Assembly: GCF_006715635.1 (NCBI RefSeq)
Contig: NZ_VFNP01000001.1
Location: forward strand, 2,356,001 to 2,420,000
Source: Streptomyces sp. SLBN-118
Lineage (GTDB): Bacteria > Actinomycetota > Actinomycetes > Streptomycetales > Streptomycetaceae
Length of the DNA: 64,000 nucleotides
Direction of reading: 5' to 3'
Every line of letters starts with the position of its first letter. Position 1 is the first letter of the stretch. Under the pieces are notes generated by a model. It did not search any database. It was not told the origin of the DNA and saw only the letters and a list, made by a program, of their open reading frames with translations. Position numbers and translations under genes: made by a program. Positions 43,951 through 52,599 of this stretch are shown one piece after another.

Positions 43951-45063
43951 TCACGGCCGCTGGCAGCCGCAGCTCTCCCGCAGCACGACCTGCACGGGCA
44001 GCCGGTGCGCGATCGGTGGACCCGCAGGATCGGCGATCCGCTCCACCAGAATGTCCACCACCGCCCTGCCCATCGCCTGCATCGGCTGCCGCACGGTCGT
44101 CAGTGTCGGACGCACCACCCGCCCCGCCACGATCCCGTCGAAGCCGGTGACCGCCACCTGATCCGGGACACGCACCCCGTGCTCGGCCAGCGCGACCATC
44201 AGGTTCAGCGCCGCCTGGTCGGTGACGCACACGAACGCCTCCGGCAGGCCACCGTCGGCCAGCACCCCGGCGATCGCACGGCCGATGTCGTGCTCGTACA
44301 CAGCCAGCGGCGCCAGCGGCTTGCGCGGTACCCGCAGCCCCGCCGCTCGCAGCGCCGCCCGGAACCCAGCGAACCGCTCCTGCGGGTCGAAAGTACTGGT
44401 GTCGCCGACGAACAGCAGGTCCCGCAACCCGTGCTCGACAATCAGGTGCTCCGTGATGACGCGCATCCCGCCGCGGTTGTCCACAGAGACCGTGCTAAGC
44501 CCGTCGTGGTGCGGCCCCTCCGACAGCGCCACCACCGGTAGCCGCTGCGAGATCCGCTCCAGCACGTCACCGGCCACCGTGTGCGGGAAGACCGCCAGCC
44601 CGTCGACTCTCCCCACGATGTCGGTCACGGCCTTCACTCTGTCTGCCCGGCTGCCTCCGCCAATCAGCAGCGCATAACCACGCCGCCAGCACTCCAGCTC
44701 AACACCGCGCTGCACCTCGTCCACGTACAGCGGAAACCCGCGGTGATCCTCGTCCGCGTCGTCCCGCACCACCGCGACCCCGCCGCCAGACCGCTTCCGG
44801 CCCGTCGGCTGCCGGTCCACGGGCTCCTCCACCGACTCCGGGCGGAAGTAGTCGAACGAGTACAAACCCAACGCCCCGGTGCGCCCGCGCGCCAGCCCGC
44901 GCGCACTCGCGCTCGGCACGTAATTCAGTGCCTCCGCAGCCGCCAGGACGACCTTCCGAGTCTCCTCCCTCACCTTGTACGGACGGCGGAAGGTCATCGA
45001 CACAGTCGCGATCGACACACCGGCCCGCTGCGCCACGTCATAGACCGTCGCCGCCTTCGCCAC
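43951..45063 (-). CDS. LacI-family repressor of the sugar operon
   Basis: A 370-residue LacI/GalR regulator with an N-terminal helix-turn-helix at about 6-25 (TVYDVAQRAGVSIATVSMTF) and hinge NYVPSASARGLARGRTGALG. A periplasmic-binding-protein-like effector domain follows, with DGLAVFPHTVAGDVLE, STVSVDNRGGMRVITEHLI and VAVTGFDGIVAGRVVRPTLT. A basic insert (RQPTGRKRSGGGV), not usual in the family, follows the hinge. Operators with a TAAGCGCTTA core lie upstream of its own start and in both repeat copies, which supports autoregulation and control of the sugar genes. The effector is probably an intermediate of the imported oligosaccharide. Confidence 0.92.
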   Translation of the reverse strand: MAKAATVYDVAQRAGVSIATVSMTFRRPYKVREETRKVVLAAAEALNYVPSASARGLARGRTGALGLYSFDYFRPESVEEPVDRQPTGRKRSGGGVAVVRDDADEDHRGFPLYVDEVQRGVELECWRRGYALLIGGGSRADRVKAVTDIVGRVDGLAVFPHTVAGDVLERISQRLPVVALSEGPHHDGLSTVSVDNRGGMRVITEHLIVEHGLRDLLFVGDTSTFDPQERFAGFRAALRAAGLRVPRKPLAPLAVYEHDIGRAIAGVLADGGLPEAFVCVTDQAALNLMVALAEHGVRVPDQVAVTGFDGIVAGRVVRPTLTTVRQPMQAMGRAVVDILVERIADPAGPPIAHRLPVQVVLRESCGCQRP

Positions 45064-45098
45064 GTTCCCTACCTTTCACCGACCGCGTCATCAGCCAT

Positions 45099-45112
45099 GT
45101 TAAGCGCTTAGA
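45099..45112. promoter_or_regulatory. LacI-family operator GTTAAGCGCTTAGA upstream of lacI gene
   Basis: The TAAGCGCTTA core lies 36 nt before the repressor start. On the minus strand, TTCCGT and TTAACA are 17 nt apart around it, the same geometry as the sugar promoter. Autoregulation is likely. Confidence 0.78.
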
Positions 45113-45437
45113 CGCCATCGACGGAATGAGCGAGCACGCGACGGGCACGCCCCAGCCGCCCGGCCAGACCGCGGGTGCCTCGCGGCGCGCACACCGTTCA
45201 CCGAAGCCATTCGCCGGCGGTGCCGGGGTCCTCTTTCAGTTCAGCTCCGGGTGCTGGAGAGGCACGCAGGACCGATCGGCACGGTGGCCAGGAACCTGGT
45301 CGGTGTCGCTCCGGGGGCGGCGTCTGGCTACGCAATAACTGCATCCTGTCTCCGGCACCCGGGCGCTGTCAGAGGTCAGCCGTGCTGGGGCGGTGTGCGC
45401 TGGATGGGAAGGACCCGGACGACCGGGTCGGGGAACG
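45113..45437. other. Gene-free stretch
   Basis: I see no gene, clear repeat or terminator in these 325 bases. Open frames on the plus strand are Arg/Gly-rich and unlike any family I know. Confidence 0.4.
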
Positions 45438-45659
45438 TCAACGCTTCACGCAACTGATGTTTTCCAAGCTCAGTTGGTTGACCACTCGGACCAGCCCCTG
45501 AACGTCGGCGCGGAGTTGTTCCAGTTCGGCCTTGTCCTTCTCGCGGAGTTCCTTGAGCCGTACGACCTGTTTACGGAGCCGGGTCTCGGCGTCGGTGGGC
45601 TGCCCGCGCTCTCTCGCGGTGAACATCATCGAGTGCTGAGCCACACCTTCACCGGTCAA
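45438..45659 (-). pseudogene. Coiled-coil fragment resembling a Tn554-type TnpC (DUF6262) C-terminus
   Basis: A 73-residue reading with a heptad-like stretch, TRLRKQVVRLKELREKDKAE, then LEQLRADVQGLVRVVNQLSL. From memory, the LRADV..LVRVVN.L.LEN ending closes the small coiled-coil TnpC/DUF6262 proteins encoded with Tn554-type integrases in actinomycetes. Only that end is present and no integrase is nearby, so I call it a fragment. It marks the border between the accessory block to the left and the conserved genes to the right. Confidence 0.45.
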
Positions 45660-45813
45660 GGAAGTTCACAAGAATTCACTCGCACGGGGGAGCTTTTCGA
45701 GTTCCGAACGTTTTTTCTCCTCCGGCCCCCCGAAGCCTCCCACTAACGTCGCAGTCTGTTCACCCAGGCCCCCGGTGGCCGGTAAGGGCTCGTCGCACCA
45801 AGGAGAAACAGCC

Positions 45814-46203
45814 ATGGCCGAGGGGCTGACAGCCAGGTCCTCCGACTTACGCGCCCCGCTGCCCGGTCCGTACGGACAGGTCTACCGCAGCCGGGAGCGG
45901 ACGGTCGTCGAGCTGCACGGCGAGATCGACATCGCCGCAGCCACGCTCGTCGGGGCATACCTGGACGTGGTCACAGCCGTCCGCGAGCACGATGTGGTGG
46001 TCGATCTGACGCATGTCGCGTTCTTCGACTGCTCCGGCCTCGCGCTGCTGTGCCGGGCACGGCGGCGCGTCGCCGAGAACGGCGGGCGGCTGTGGGTGGT
46101 GTGCGACCGGCCGTCGGTGCTGCGGGTGTTCCGCACGGGCGGGGTGCTGGAGGTGTTCCGTACGGCGCCGACGCTGGAGGCGGCCCTGGCGGCCCAGGCC
46201 TGA
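45814..46203 (+). CDS. STAS-domain anti-anti-sigma factor
   Basis: The ATG at 45814 follows AGGAG by 8 nt. The 129-residue protein is a single STAS domain: ERTVVELHGEIDIAAATLVG, VVDLTHVAFFDCSGLALLCR (phospho-acceptor Ser in DCSGL), and RVFRTGGVLEVFRTAPTLEA. In the SpoIIAA/RsbV scheme its dephosphorylated form binds an RsbW-like kinase to free a sigma factor. Two HATPase proteins occur in this window (43212, 49530), but neither is adjacent. Confidence 0.9.
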   Translation: MAEGLTARSSDLRAPLPGPYGQVYRSRERTVVELHGEIDIAAATLVGAYLDVVTAVREHDVVVDLTHVAFFDCSGLALLCRARRRVAENGGRLWVVCDRPSVLRVFRTGGVLEVFRTAPTLEAALAAQA

Positions 46204-46249
46204 CCCCGGGCCGGCGTTCCTGGACCGCCGCACCGGCGGGCGGGGAGGG

Positions 46250-46465
46250 TCAGGCCTTGTTCAGCGAGGCCCAGAACTCCTCGAAGGTCAGCTCGCCGTC
46301 GCCGTCGCTGTCCTTCGACCCGATGACTGCCTCGGCGACCGGCTCGGTGACATGGAAGTCGCCCAACTGCGCCATCACGCTCTTGTACTCGGCCGCCGTG
46401 ATCCTGCCGTCGCCGTCCAGGTCGTAACGCTCGAACGCCTTGCGCGCCTCTTCGATGTCGACCAC
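46250..46465 (-). CDS. EF-hand calcium-binding protein
   Basis: A 71-residue calmodulin-like protein with two EF-hand loops, DLDGDGRITAAE and DSDGDGELTFEE. Both have complete Ca2+ ligand patterns (D-x-D-x-D-G...E). It is cytosolic and small, like the CalD/CabB proteins of Streptomyces. It converges with the STAS gene and diverges from the GNAT gene. Confidence 0.93.
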   Translation of the reverse strand: MVDIEEARKAFERYDLDGDGRITAAEYKSVMAQLGDFHVTEPVAEAVIGSKDSDGDGELTFEEFWASLNKA

Positions 46466-46569
46466 TGCTTCCGCCCTTCTTGGTGCATTGCTGACGGAGT
46501 CAGATTAACTGCCCTCATGGGCCCGGCGAGAGACCGGGTGTCAGCGATCCCGGACGAGGAGAGAACACG

Positions 46570-47208
46570 ATGAGCGAGGCACTGGCGAGGATCCTGACCG
46601 CGGCGGCGGCCGGTCATTTCCCGCCCTCGGACGGCGCCACCACGGTGATCGGGCAGCCGAACGCCCGGGACGCCGGGGTGATGGCCTTCACCGCCCACTC
46701 GGTGATCTTCACGGACGAGGATCCGGAGTGGGTACGGGCCGAGCTGGCCGCCACCGACTCCGACCGGCTCGCCGCCGCGATGAACCCCTCGTTCCTGGCC
46801 GCGATGCTGGCCCGCACCGGACGTTCGATGAACACCATCGACCTGTTGACGGTCGCCGGGGCGCTGCCCGGCCGGCCGGACATCGAACTGCGGGAGATCG
46901 AGGACCCCGATCATCCTCGCGTCGCACGGGCGCTCAAGTTCCGCGACGGCGTACGGGTCTGGGCCGCCGACGGCGGGGTCCTGGTCCTGGGCCGGGGCGT
47001 GGCAGGGCGCTGGGAGTGCGCGATAGAGGTGGACGAGGCGGCGCGCGGGCTGGGCCTGGGACCCGCTCTGGCGCTTGCGGCCCGCCATCTCGTTCCGGAC
47101 TCGGCGGTGTGGTCCCAGCAGTCGCCGGGAAACGCCCGCAGCGTGCGCACCTTCCAGGCGGCGGGCTTCCGGCCGGTGGGCTCCGAGGCGCTCCTCGTGG
47201 CCGGCTAG
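46570..47208 (+). CDS. GNAT-family N-acetyltransferase
   Basis: A 212-residue protein. The N-terminal half is atypical (VIGQPNARDAGVMAFTAHSV). The C-terminal half carries the acetyl-CoA fold: GRWECAIEVDEAARGLGLGP (the pyrophosphate loop equivalent) and QSPGNARSVRTFQAAGFRPV, the closing GNAT strand and loop. Substrate unknown. The stop overlaps the convergent YncE-like gene by 4 nt. Confidence 0.88.
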   Translation: MSEALARILTAAAAGHFPPSDGATTVIGQPNARDAGVMAFTAHSVIFTDEDPEWVRAELAATDSDRLAAAMNPSFLAAMLARTGRSMNTIDLLTVAGALPGRPDIELREIEDPDHPRVARALKFRDGVRVWAADGGVLVLGRGVAGRWECAIEVDEAARGLGLGPALALAARHLVPDSAVWSQQSPGNARSVRTFQAAGFRPVGSEALLVAG

Positions 47209-48392
47209 CGGAAGATGCCCGTGTGGCCCAGTGAGTAGCGTCCCGGCTGCGGGTAGACCGCGAGGCCGTGCGGGCCCGCGCCCACCGGGATGCGGGCCAG
47301 CAGCCTGCCGGTCGCCGTGTCGATCGCGTACACCTCGGCGTTGTAACGCCCCGACAGCCACAGCACTTTGCCGTTCGCCGAGACACCCCCCATGTCGGGA
47401 CTTCCGCCGCCCGGCAGGGACCACTTCTTGGTCAGCCGGTTCTGCGCGAAGTCGAACACCGAGACGGTCCCCTCACCACGGTTGGAGATGTACATCACCT
47501 TGGAGTCCCGGCTGATGTAGAGGCCATGGGCCCCTTTGCCCGTAGGCAGCAGCGCGGGCGTGGCGAACGTCTCGCCGTTGAGCACCCACATGCCGTGCGC
47601 CATCATGTCGGCGATGTAGAAGGTCTTCCCGTCCGGGGAGAGCTTCACGTCCTGCGGCATCGCGCCGTCGAAGGGCAGCTTCTGCTGCGCGACGACCTCC
47701 ATCTTCTCGGTGTCGACCTTCAGCAGCTCGCCGGAGAACTCGCAGGAGACGATGAAGTACCGTCCGTCGGCCGAGAAGTCCGCGTGGTTGACGCCGTAAC
47801 AGGACACCGGGGTGGTCTTGAGAGGGCGCATGGTGTGGGGGTCGCGGAAGACGAGCTCGCGGTCCAGGGACGCCATGACGACGGCGTACTTGCCGTTGGG
47901 TGTGAAGTAGAGGTTGTACGGGTCGTGCACATTGACCGGTTTGCCCGCGATGCCGGTTGCCGGGTCGATCGGGGTGAGTGTGTGGCCGCGATTGTTGTTG
48001 ACCCACAGGGTCTTCATGTCCCAGGACGGGACGACGTGCTGCGGCTGGACCCCGACCTGGATCGTCTCGACGACCTTGTATGTCGCGGGGTCGATGACCG
48101 AGACGGTGTTGGAGTTGGTGTTGGGGACGTACACCCGGGAGGGGAAGCCCCGGACGGCGGCGGAGAGCCGGTTCGGCCGGTCCGCCGCGTAGATGTCCTT
48201 GGGGTCGAGGACGGGCGGCATGCCGGGCAGTCCGGCCGGGGCGGCCCTCTCGGGCTCGGCGGGCAGCGCGGCGGCGTTCGTGCCGTGGGCCTGGGTCGTA
48301 GCGGTGGGTGAGCTGCAGCCTCCGAGGAGGGCGAGCAGGACGCCGGCGAGCAGTACGGTGGTCCGCTTGGTGCGGCAGGTCGTCGGATGCAT
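47205..48392 (-). CDS. YncE-like beta-propeller lipoprotein
   Basis: A 395-residue protein with a lipobox LLGGCSS (Cys26). Seven or so YVTN-type blades follow, for example SRVYVPNTNSNTVSVIDPAT, MKTLWVNNNRGHTLTPIDPA and KVMYISNRGEGTVSVFDFAQ. It starts within the stop of the deacetylase-like gene (TGATG), so the two are coupled. It is predicted to be anchored on the outer face of the membrane. The function of such propellers in Streptomyces is unknown; the deacetylase partner suggests work on the cell envelope. Confidence 0.9.
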   Translation of the reverse strand: MHPTTCRTKRTTVLLAGVLLALLGGCSSPTATTQAHGTNAAALPAEPERAAPAGLPGMPPVLDPKDIYAADRPNRLSAAVRGFPSRVYVPNTNSNTVSVIDPATYKVVETIQVGVQPQHVVPSWDMKTLWVNNNRGHTLTPIDPATGIAGKPVNVHDPYNLYFTPNGKYAVVMASLDRELVFRDPHTMRPLKTTPVSCYGVNHADFSADGRYFIVSCEFSGELLKVDTEKMEVVAQQKLPFDGAMPQDVKLSPDGKTFYIADMMAHGMWVLNGETFATPALLPTGKGAHGLYISRDSKVMYISNRGEGTVSVFDFAQNRLTKKWSLPGGGSPDMGGVSANGKVLWLSGRYNAEVYAIDTATGRLLARIPVGAGPHGLAVYPQPGRYSLGHTGIFR

Positions 48393-49162
48393 CAGATCAG
48401 CAGCTCCGTGGTCGTCACCGCGCGCAGGCCGCGGCGTTGGAGGTCGTCGAGGAGGGCGGGCAGTGCCGTGACCGTGTCCGCGTGGCCGAAGTGCAGGCTC
48501 ACCACCGATCCGCGCCGGATCTGTCCGGTGACATTGCGGACGACGGCCAAGGCACCGGGCGAGGTGAAGTCGAGGGAGTCGACGTCGTACGAGAGGACGT
48601 GCGGGTAGCCCGCCCGGGCGGCGAGCCGGGTGACCAGGAGGGTCGCGTCCTTCGTACGGGATGGACGGAACCAGGTGCCGATGGATCCGGTGAGGCGCCG
48701 CAGCCGTTCGGCACAGTCGGCGATCTCGGCGTATGCCTCGGCCTCGGACATCTGGGAGATGCCCAGATGGCGCTGGGTGTGATTCCCGAGTTCGTGGCCG
48801 CCGTCGAGGATCCGTCGGGCGAGGTGGGGGTAACGGTCGAGCCAGCTGCCGACGGCGAGCACGGTGATGCGGGCGCCGACGCGTTCGGCCTCGGTGAGTG
48901 CGGCTGTGGCGATGGCCGGATCGCCGTGGCCATGGAAGGTCAGGGCGACCAGGTCACGGTCGCGCGGGCCGTGGGTGATCTGGGCGGGCTGTCCGGGAAG
49001 GCGGCGCGGTGCGGGGGCGGGAGAGGCACTGCGGGCCGGCGGGGTGGGGGCGGCCGGTGGCGCCGGTGCGGCACGGCCGTCGGAGCAGCTCGTGGCGAGG
49101 GCGCTCGCGGCGACGGCCCCCGCTCCGGCGAGCAGTGCGCTGCGGCGGTCGATCGAGGTCAC
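48392..49162 (-). CDS. Polysaccharide deacetylase-fold lipoprotein with altered NodB motif
   Basis: A 256-residue protein with a Tat-like start (SIDRRSALLAGAGAV) and lipobox LATSC (Cys26). The NodB fold is clear: GHELGNHTQRHLG (motif 2, both His present), a TWFRPSRTK region (motif 3), and SVVSLHFGHAD (motif 5). Motif 1, normally TFDDGP, reads ALTFHGHGDPA, so the catalytic-base and metal Asp are not in their usual place. The enzyme may use a different metal arrangement or may have lost deacetylase activity. It is coupled to the downstream YncE-like gene. Confidence 0.85.
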   Translation of the reverse strand: MTSIDRRSALLAGAGAVAASALATSCSDGRAAPAPPAAPTPPARSASPAPAPRRLPGQPAQITHGPRDRDLVALTFHGHGDPAIATAALTEAERVGARITVLAVGSWLDRYPHLARRILDGGHELGNHTQRHLGISQMSEAEAYAEIADCAERLRRLTGSIGTWFRPSRTKDATLLVTRLAARAGYPHVLSYDVDSLDFTSPGALAVVRNVTGQIRRGSVVSLHFGHADTVTALPALLDDLQRRGLRAVTTTELLI

Positions 49163-49494
49163 GGGAATGCACAGTAGGCGCGAAATGAGTGAAAGATAAC
49201 GATTGACCTAATCCAGGACGCTCACAGGTCGTCACCGGCCATCCACCGCAAGGATGAAGTCGATCATTGAAACACTCGCCAAAATGCATGTTCATGCACT
49301 ATTTTTTTAGGCAGGTGGCCCATCTCACCTACGATTCACTATGGATATACGGCTATTTGTCAGCTATGCCCCATTCTCGACTTCTGGCGACGTCGCCCCC
49401 CGTCTGCCATAGTCAGTGGCACGACCCCCCTTTGACCCGGGCCAGGTCGTCGTAAGCCGCCGTGGATACACCCCCCAATCCATGGCGCTCCGCG
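49163..49494. other. AT-richer intergenic stretch
   Basis: A 332-bp gap between the divergent or convergent ends. About 49260-49370 is unusually A/T-rich for this window, including ATGCATGTTCATGCAC (an imperfect palindrome) and a T7 run. No gene is supported. Confidence 0.4.
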
Positions 49495-49517
49495 GAAGCC
49501 CCCGCCGAGGGGGCTTC
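49495..49517 (-). terminator. Hairpin terminator after HATPase gene
   Basis: A perfect 9-bp stem, GAAGCCCCC with GGGGGCTTC, and a 5-nt loop, just beyond the stop of the minus-strand HATPase gene. Confidence 0.7.
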
Positions 49518-49529
49518 TGTGTTTCCGCG

Positions 49530-50033
49530 TCAGCGGTCGGAGACGCGCATCTCGAACCAGGTGGTCTTGCCGCGCGGCAGCAGATCCACGCCCCACCGGT
49601 CGGAGAGCTTGTCGACAAGAAACAGCCCGCGGCCGCTGGTGTCCATCTCCTGGACCGGCATCAGACAGGGCAGACCGCGCGAAGGGTCGCGGACCTCGAT
49701 CCTGATCCAGCCGCGGCGGCGCAGTATCCGCAATCCGAAGACCCGGGCGCCGGTGTGCCGCACGGCGTTGCCGACGAGCTCGGAGACCAGTAAAACCGCG
49801 TGCTCGGCGGTCTGGGCGGACAGCGCCCACTGGCGCAGCACCACGCACTGGGTCAACCGCCGTGCGGTGGCAGCGGATTCGGGGCGGGAGGGAAGCTTGA
49901 CTTCATCTTCCGTGGGGTTGCCGAACAACTCGAGCGCCTTCAGCGCCTGTTCGTCCTCGACGGCAGGCACCCACCCCACTGCGGTAGCGCTGCCGCGCTG
50001 CCGAGGTTGCTCCACACCTTCGAGGCCCGCCAT
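49530..50033 (-). CDS. ATP-binding regulatory protein (HATPase_c_2)
   Basis: The start at 50033 (MAGLEGVEQ) is preferred. A longer frame to 50171 adds a Cys/His-rich segment (AACYGHDGG) that is less likely coding. The 167-residue protein has LPSRPESAATARRLTQCVVL, the N box VLLVSELVGNAVRHTGARVF, the G1 region IEVRDPSRGLP, and the G2 lid TSGRGLFLVDKLSDRWGV. It is an RsbW-type protein. Typical Streptomyces genomes contain dozens of these, many regulating development. It is not adjacent to a sigma factor. Confidence 0.88.
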   Translation of the reverse strand: MAGLEGVEQPRQRGSATAVGWVPAVEDEQALKALELFGNPTEDEVKLPSRPESAATARRLTQCVVLRQWALSAQTAEHAVLLVSELVGNAVRHTGARVFGLRILRRRGWIRIEVRDPSRGLPCLMPVQEMDTSGRGLFLVDKLSDRWGVDLLPRGKTTWFEMRVSDR

Positions 50034-50296
50034 GCCCCCATCATGGCCGTAACAGGCGGCCTCCGGGGCCGTTCCGGGGGAATGAGGCCCCCGGAATCGG
50101 CCGTCCCGCAGTGAGCATTTGGCATATGACTGTGGCCGCATGCGGACGCGGATACCCGCCTTGAGCTGCATTGACTCTCTGCTTACGAGTGATCGCCAAG
50201 TGCAGTCGACCCAGGGCGACTTAAGACTGTCTTAAGGCTCGGCTAAGCCACACACAGGGTTGACGCCCGGCACGGAAGAGTCCAACCGGCCGAGAT

Positions 50297-51064
50297 TCAG
50301 AGGAACTTGGCCTTACCGGGGCCCTCCTCCACAAAGCTGCGCATCCCGCGCTCGCGGTCTTCTGTCGCGAACAGGCCCGCGAACCAGTTGCGTTCGATGG
50401 CGAGCCCGGTCTCGATGTCCGTCTCCAGACCCGCGTCGATGCACTCCTTGGCGGCACGCAGCGCCATCGCGGGCCCCTGCGCGAGCTTCGCGGCCCAGGC
50501 GTGCGCCTGCTCGTACACCTCGTCGGCGGGGACCACGCGGTCCACCAGACCAAGGGCCAGGGCCTCGTCCGCCTTGACCATCCGGCCGGTGAAAATCAGG
50601 TCCTTGGCCTTGGAAGGGCCGATCAGCCGCGAGAGCCGCTGGGTACCGCCGGCGCCCGGGATCAGTCCGAGCAGGATCTCCGGCTGGCCCAGCTTCGCGT
50701 TGTCCGCGGCGATCCTGAAGTCGGCGCAGAGCGCCAGCTCACAGCCGCCGCCCAGCGCATAGCCGGTGACGGCGGCGACGACGGGCTTGGGGATGCGGGT
50801 GACGGCGGTGAAGGAGTCCTGCAGGCCCCGGGACCGTACGACCATCGCCGTGTGGTCCATGGCCTGCATCTCCTTGATGTCCGCGCCGGCCGCGAACACC
50901 TTCTCGCCGCCGTACAGAATCACGGCTCGTACGTCCTCGCGGCGGGTCGCCTCCTCGGCGAGCTCGCGCAGCCGGTCCTGGATGGCGATGTCCAGTGCGT
51001 TCATCGGCGGGCGGTCGAGACGGATGGTGCCGACGCCTTCGGAGACCTCAAGAGAAACAGTCAT
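50297..51064 (-). CDS. Enoyl-CoA hydratase/isomerase family protein
   Basis: A 255-residue crotonase-fold enzyme. The oxyanion-hole segments are FAAGADIKEM and GYALGGGCELALCADFRIAA. The first catalytic Glu is in GQPEILLGLIPGAGGTQRL; the second is Asp, in SKAKDLIFTGR, as in many bacterial homologues. It would hydrate trans-2-enoyl-CoA in beta-oxidation. No other fatty-acid gene is adjacent. Confidence 0.93.
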   Translation of the reverse strand: MTVSLEVSEGVGTIRLDRPPMNALDIAIQDRLRELAEEATRREDVRAVILYGGEKVFAAGADIKEMQAMDHTAMVVRSRGLQDSFTAVTRIPKPVVAAVTGYALGGGCELALCADFRIAADNAKLGQPEILLGLIPGAGGTQRLSRLIGPSKAKDLIFTGRMVKADEALALGLVDRVVPADEVYEQAHAWAAKLAQGPAMALRAAKECIDAGLETDIETGLAIERNWFAGLFATEDRERGMRSFVEEGPGKAKFL

Positions 51065-51170
51065 GCCCAGCAGGTTAGCCGCCGTTAACGACGAAGGGCC
51101 CGGGGCTGTGCGGAGGTCTGGGGGTATCGCCCCAGAAAATCCGCCGGCACCGGACCCTTGCGTGAAAGAG

Positions 51171-52421
51171 TTACTTGATCCACTCCGCCCAGGACAGGTT
51201 CCAGCCGTTGAGGCCGTTCTCCGGAGAGATCTGCTTGTCCTTGGAGTTCTGCACGATCACCACGTCGCCGATGACCGAGTTGTCGTAGAACCAGGCCGCC
51301 GGGGTACCGCCGTCTCCCGCGCCGCGGGCGTCGCGCAGCCCGACACAGCCGTGGCTGACGTTCGCCGAACCGAAGGTGTCCGACGGCGCCCAGTAGTTGC
51401 CGTGGACGAAGGTGCCCGAGTTGGACAGGCGCATCGCGTGCGGCACGTCCTTGATGTCGTACTCGCCGCCGAAGCCGACGGTGGCGCCGTTCATACGGGT
51501 CACCTCGTACTTCTCACTGATCACCATCTGGCCGTTGTACGTCGTGGTCGACGGTGCGCCGGCGGTGATGGGGATGTCCTTGATCTGCTTGCCGTCCCGG
51601 ACGACCTTCATCCGGTGGGACTTCGCGTCCACGGTGGAGACCTGACTGCGGCCGATGGTGAACTTCACCGTCTTGGTCTGCTTGCCGTACACCCCGGGGC
51701 GGCCCTCGACGCCGTCCAGGTTGAGCTTCACGGTCACCTTGGTGCCCGCGGCCCAGTACTTCTCCGGGCGGAAGTCGAGACGGTCGTTGCCGAACCAGTG
51801 GCCCTCGATCGGCACGGACGGCTCGGCCGTCACCTTGATGGCCTTCTCGACGGCCGCCGGGTCCGTGATGCCACGGGTGAAGTTGATCGAGACCGGCATC
51901 CCGACGCCGACCGTCGAACCGTCTTCGGGGGTGTACTGCCCGATGAAGGTGTTCTGCGGGACGAGCGTGGTGAAGCTCGTGTCCTTCGCGGACTCGCGGC
52001 CCTCCGCGTCCTTGGCGACGGCGTGCACCTTGTACTTGGTGGAGCCGGCCAGATGCTGCAGCGGCTGCCAACTGCCGCCGTCCGCGGAGATCTTGCCCTC
52101 GACCGCGGCGCCCTTGTCGTCCTGGACGGTGACCGTGGTCAGCTTGCCCTTCGCGGCGCTGACCTTCAGCGCGCCGCTGGTGGCGACCGAGGAGGCGCCG
52201 TCCTTGGGCGCGATGGTCACCACCGCCTGGGAGGCCGCGTTCGCGACCTTCCCGCTGTCGCTCTTGCCCTTGTCGTCGCTGGCCTTGCCGTCCCCGCCCC
52301 CACAGGCCGTGACCAGCAGCAGCGCGGCGCCAAGCACCAGAGCCGGAAGAGCGGCGCCCCCGCGCCGTCGTATCCGCCCCGCCCCGGCCGACGCCCCCGA
52401 TATCGGCTGCCCGTTCACCAT
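51171..52421 (-). CDS. L,D-transpeptidase lipoprotein (first of two)
   Basis: The start at 52421 (MVNGQP) has GGGGAG before it. A signal peptide with lipobox LVTACG precedes an acidic/Lys-rich spacer, then a bacterial Ig-like region (YTPEDGSTVGVGMPVSINFT, and SVPIEGHWFGNDRLDFRP). The YkuD catalytic domain follows, with GNYWAPSDTFGSANVSHGCV holding the catalytic His/Cys (Cys near 358) and the C-terminal NGWNLSWAEWIK. The product has 416 residues. It forms 3-3 peptidoglycan cross-links on the outer face of the membrane. Confidence 0.93.
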   Translation of the reverse strand: MVNGQPISGASAGAGRIRRRGGAALPALVLGAALLLVTACGGGDGKASDDKGKSDSGKVANAASQAVVTIAPKDGASSVATSGALKVSAAKGKLTTVTVQDDKGAAVEGKISADGGSWQPLQHLAGSTKYKVHAVAKDAEGRESAKDTSFTTLVPQNTFIGQYTPEDGSTVGVGMPVSINFTRGITDPAAVEKAIKVTAEPSVPIEGHWFGNDRLDFRPEKYWAAGTKVTVKLNLDGVEGRPGVYGKQTKTVKFTIGRSQVSTVDAKSHRMKVVRDGKQIKDIPITAGAPSTTTYNGQMVISEKYEVTRMNGATVGFGGEYDIKDVPHAMRLSNSGTFVHGNYWAPSDTFGSANVSHGCVGLRDARGAGDGGTPAAWFYDNSVIGDVVIVQNSKDKQISPENGLNGWNLSWAEWIK

Positions 52422-52599
52422 GGTCTCCCCTCGCACGGCCTGGCCCCGCCACGGCCCGCACCCCCGCGCGCCTCACGCACGCACGGCGCTAGATAATCAC
52501 ACCCCTGGTTGTTGAATGTCCCCGTGAATGTCACCGTTCAGTCCCAACTGTCCGGCGAGCTCAACTGATAGGGGTACGGGCCCGGCAGGTCAGCGAGGG

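Larger units (their letters stand above)
43761..43963 (-). repeat. Direct repeat copy B: duplicated promoter/operator region
   Basis: The partner of 42082-42298, in the same orientation. It begins at the lacI 3' end (the lacI stop at 43951-43953 falls within it) and ends 40 nt before the HATPase ATG. The operator spacing is 32 bp, against 33 bp in copy A. Confidence 0.85.
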
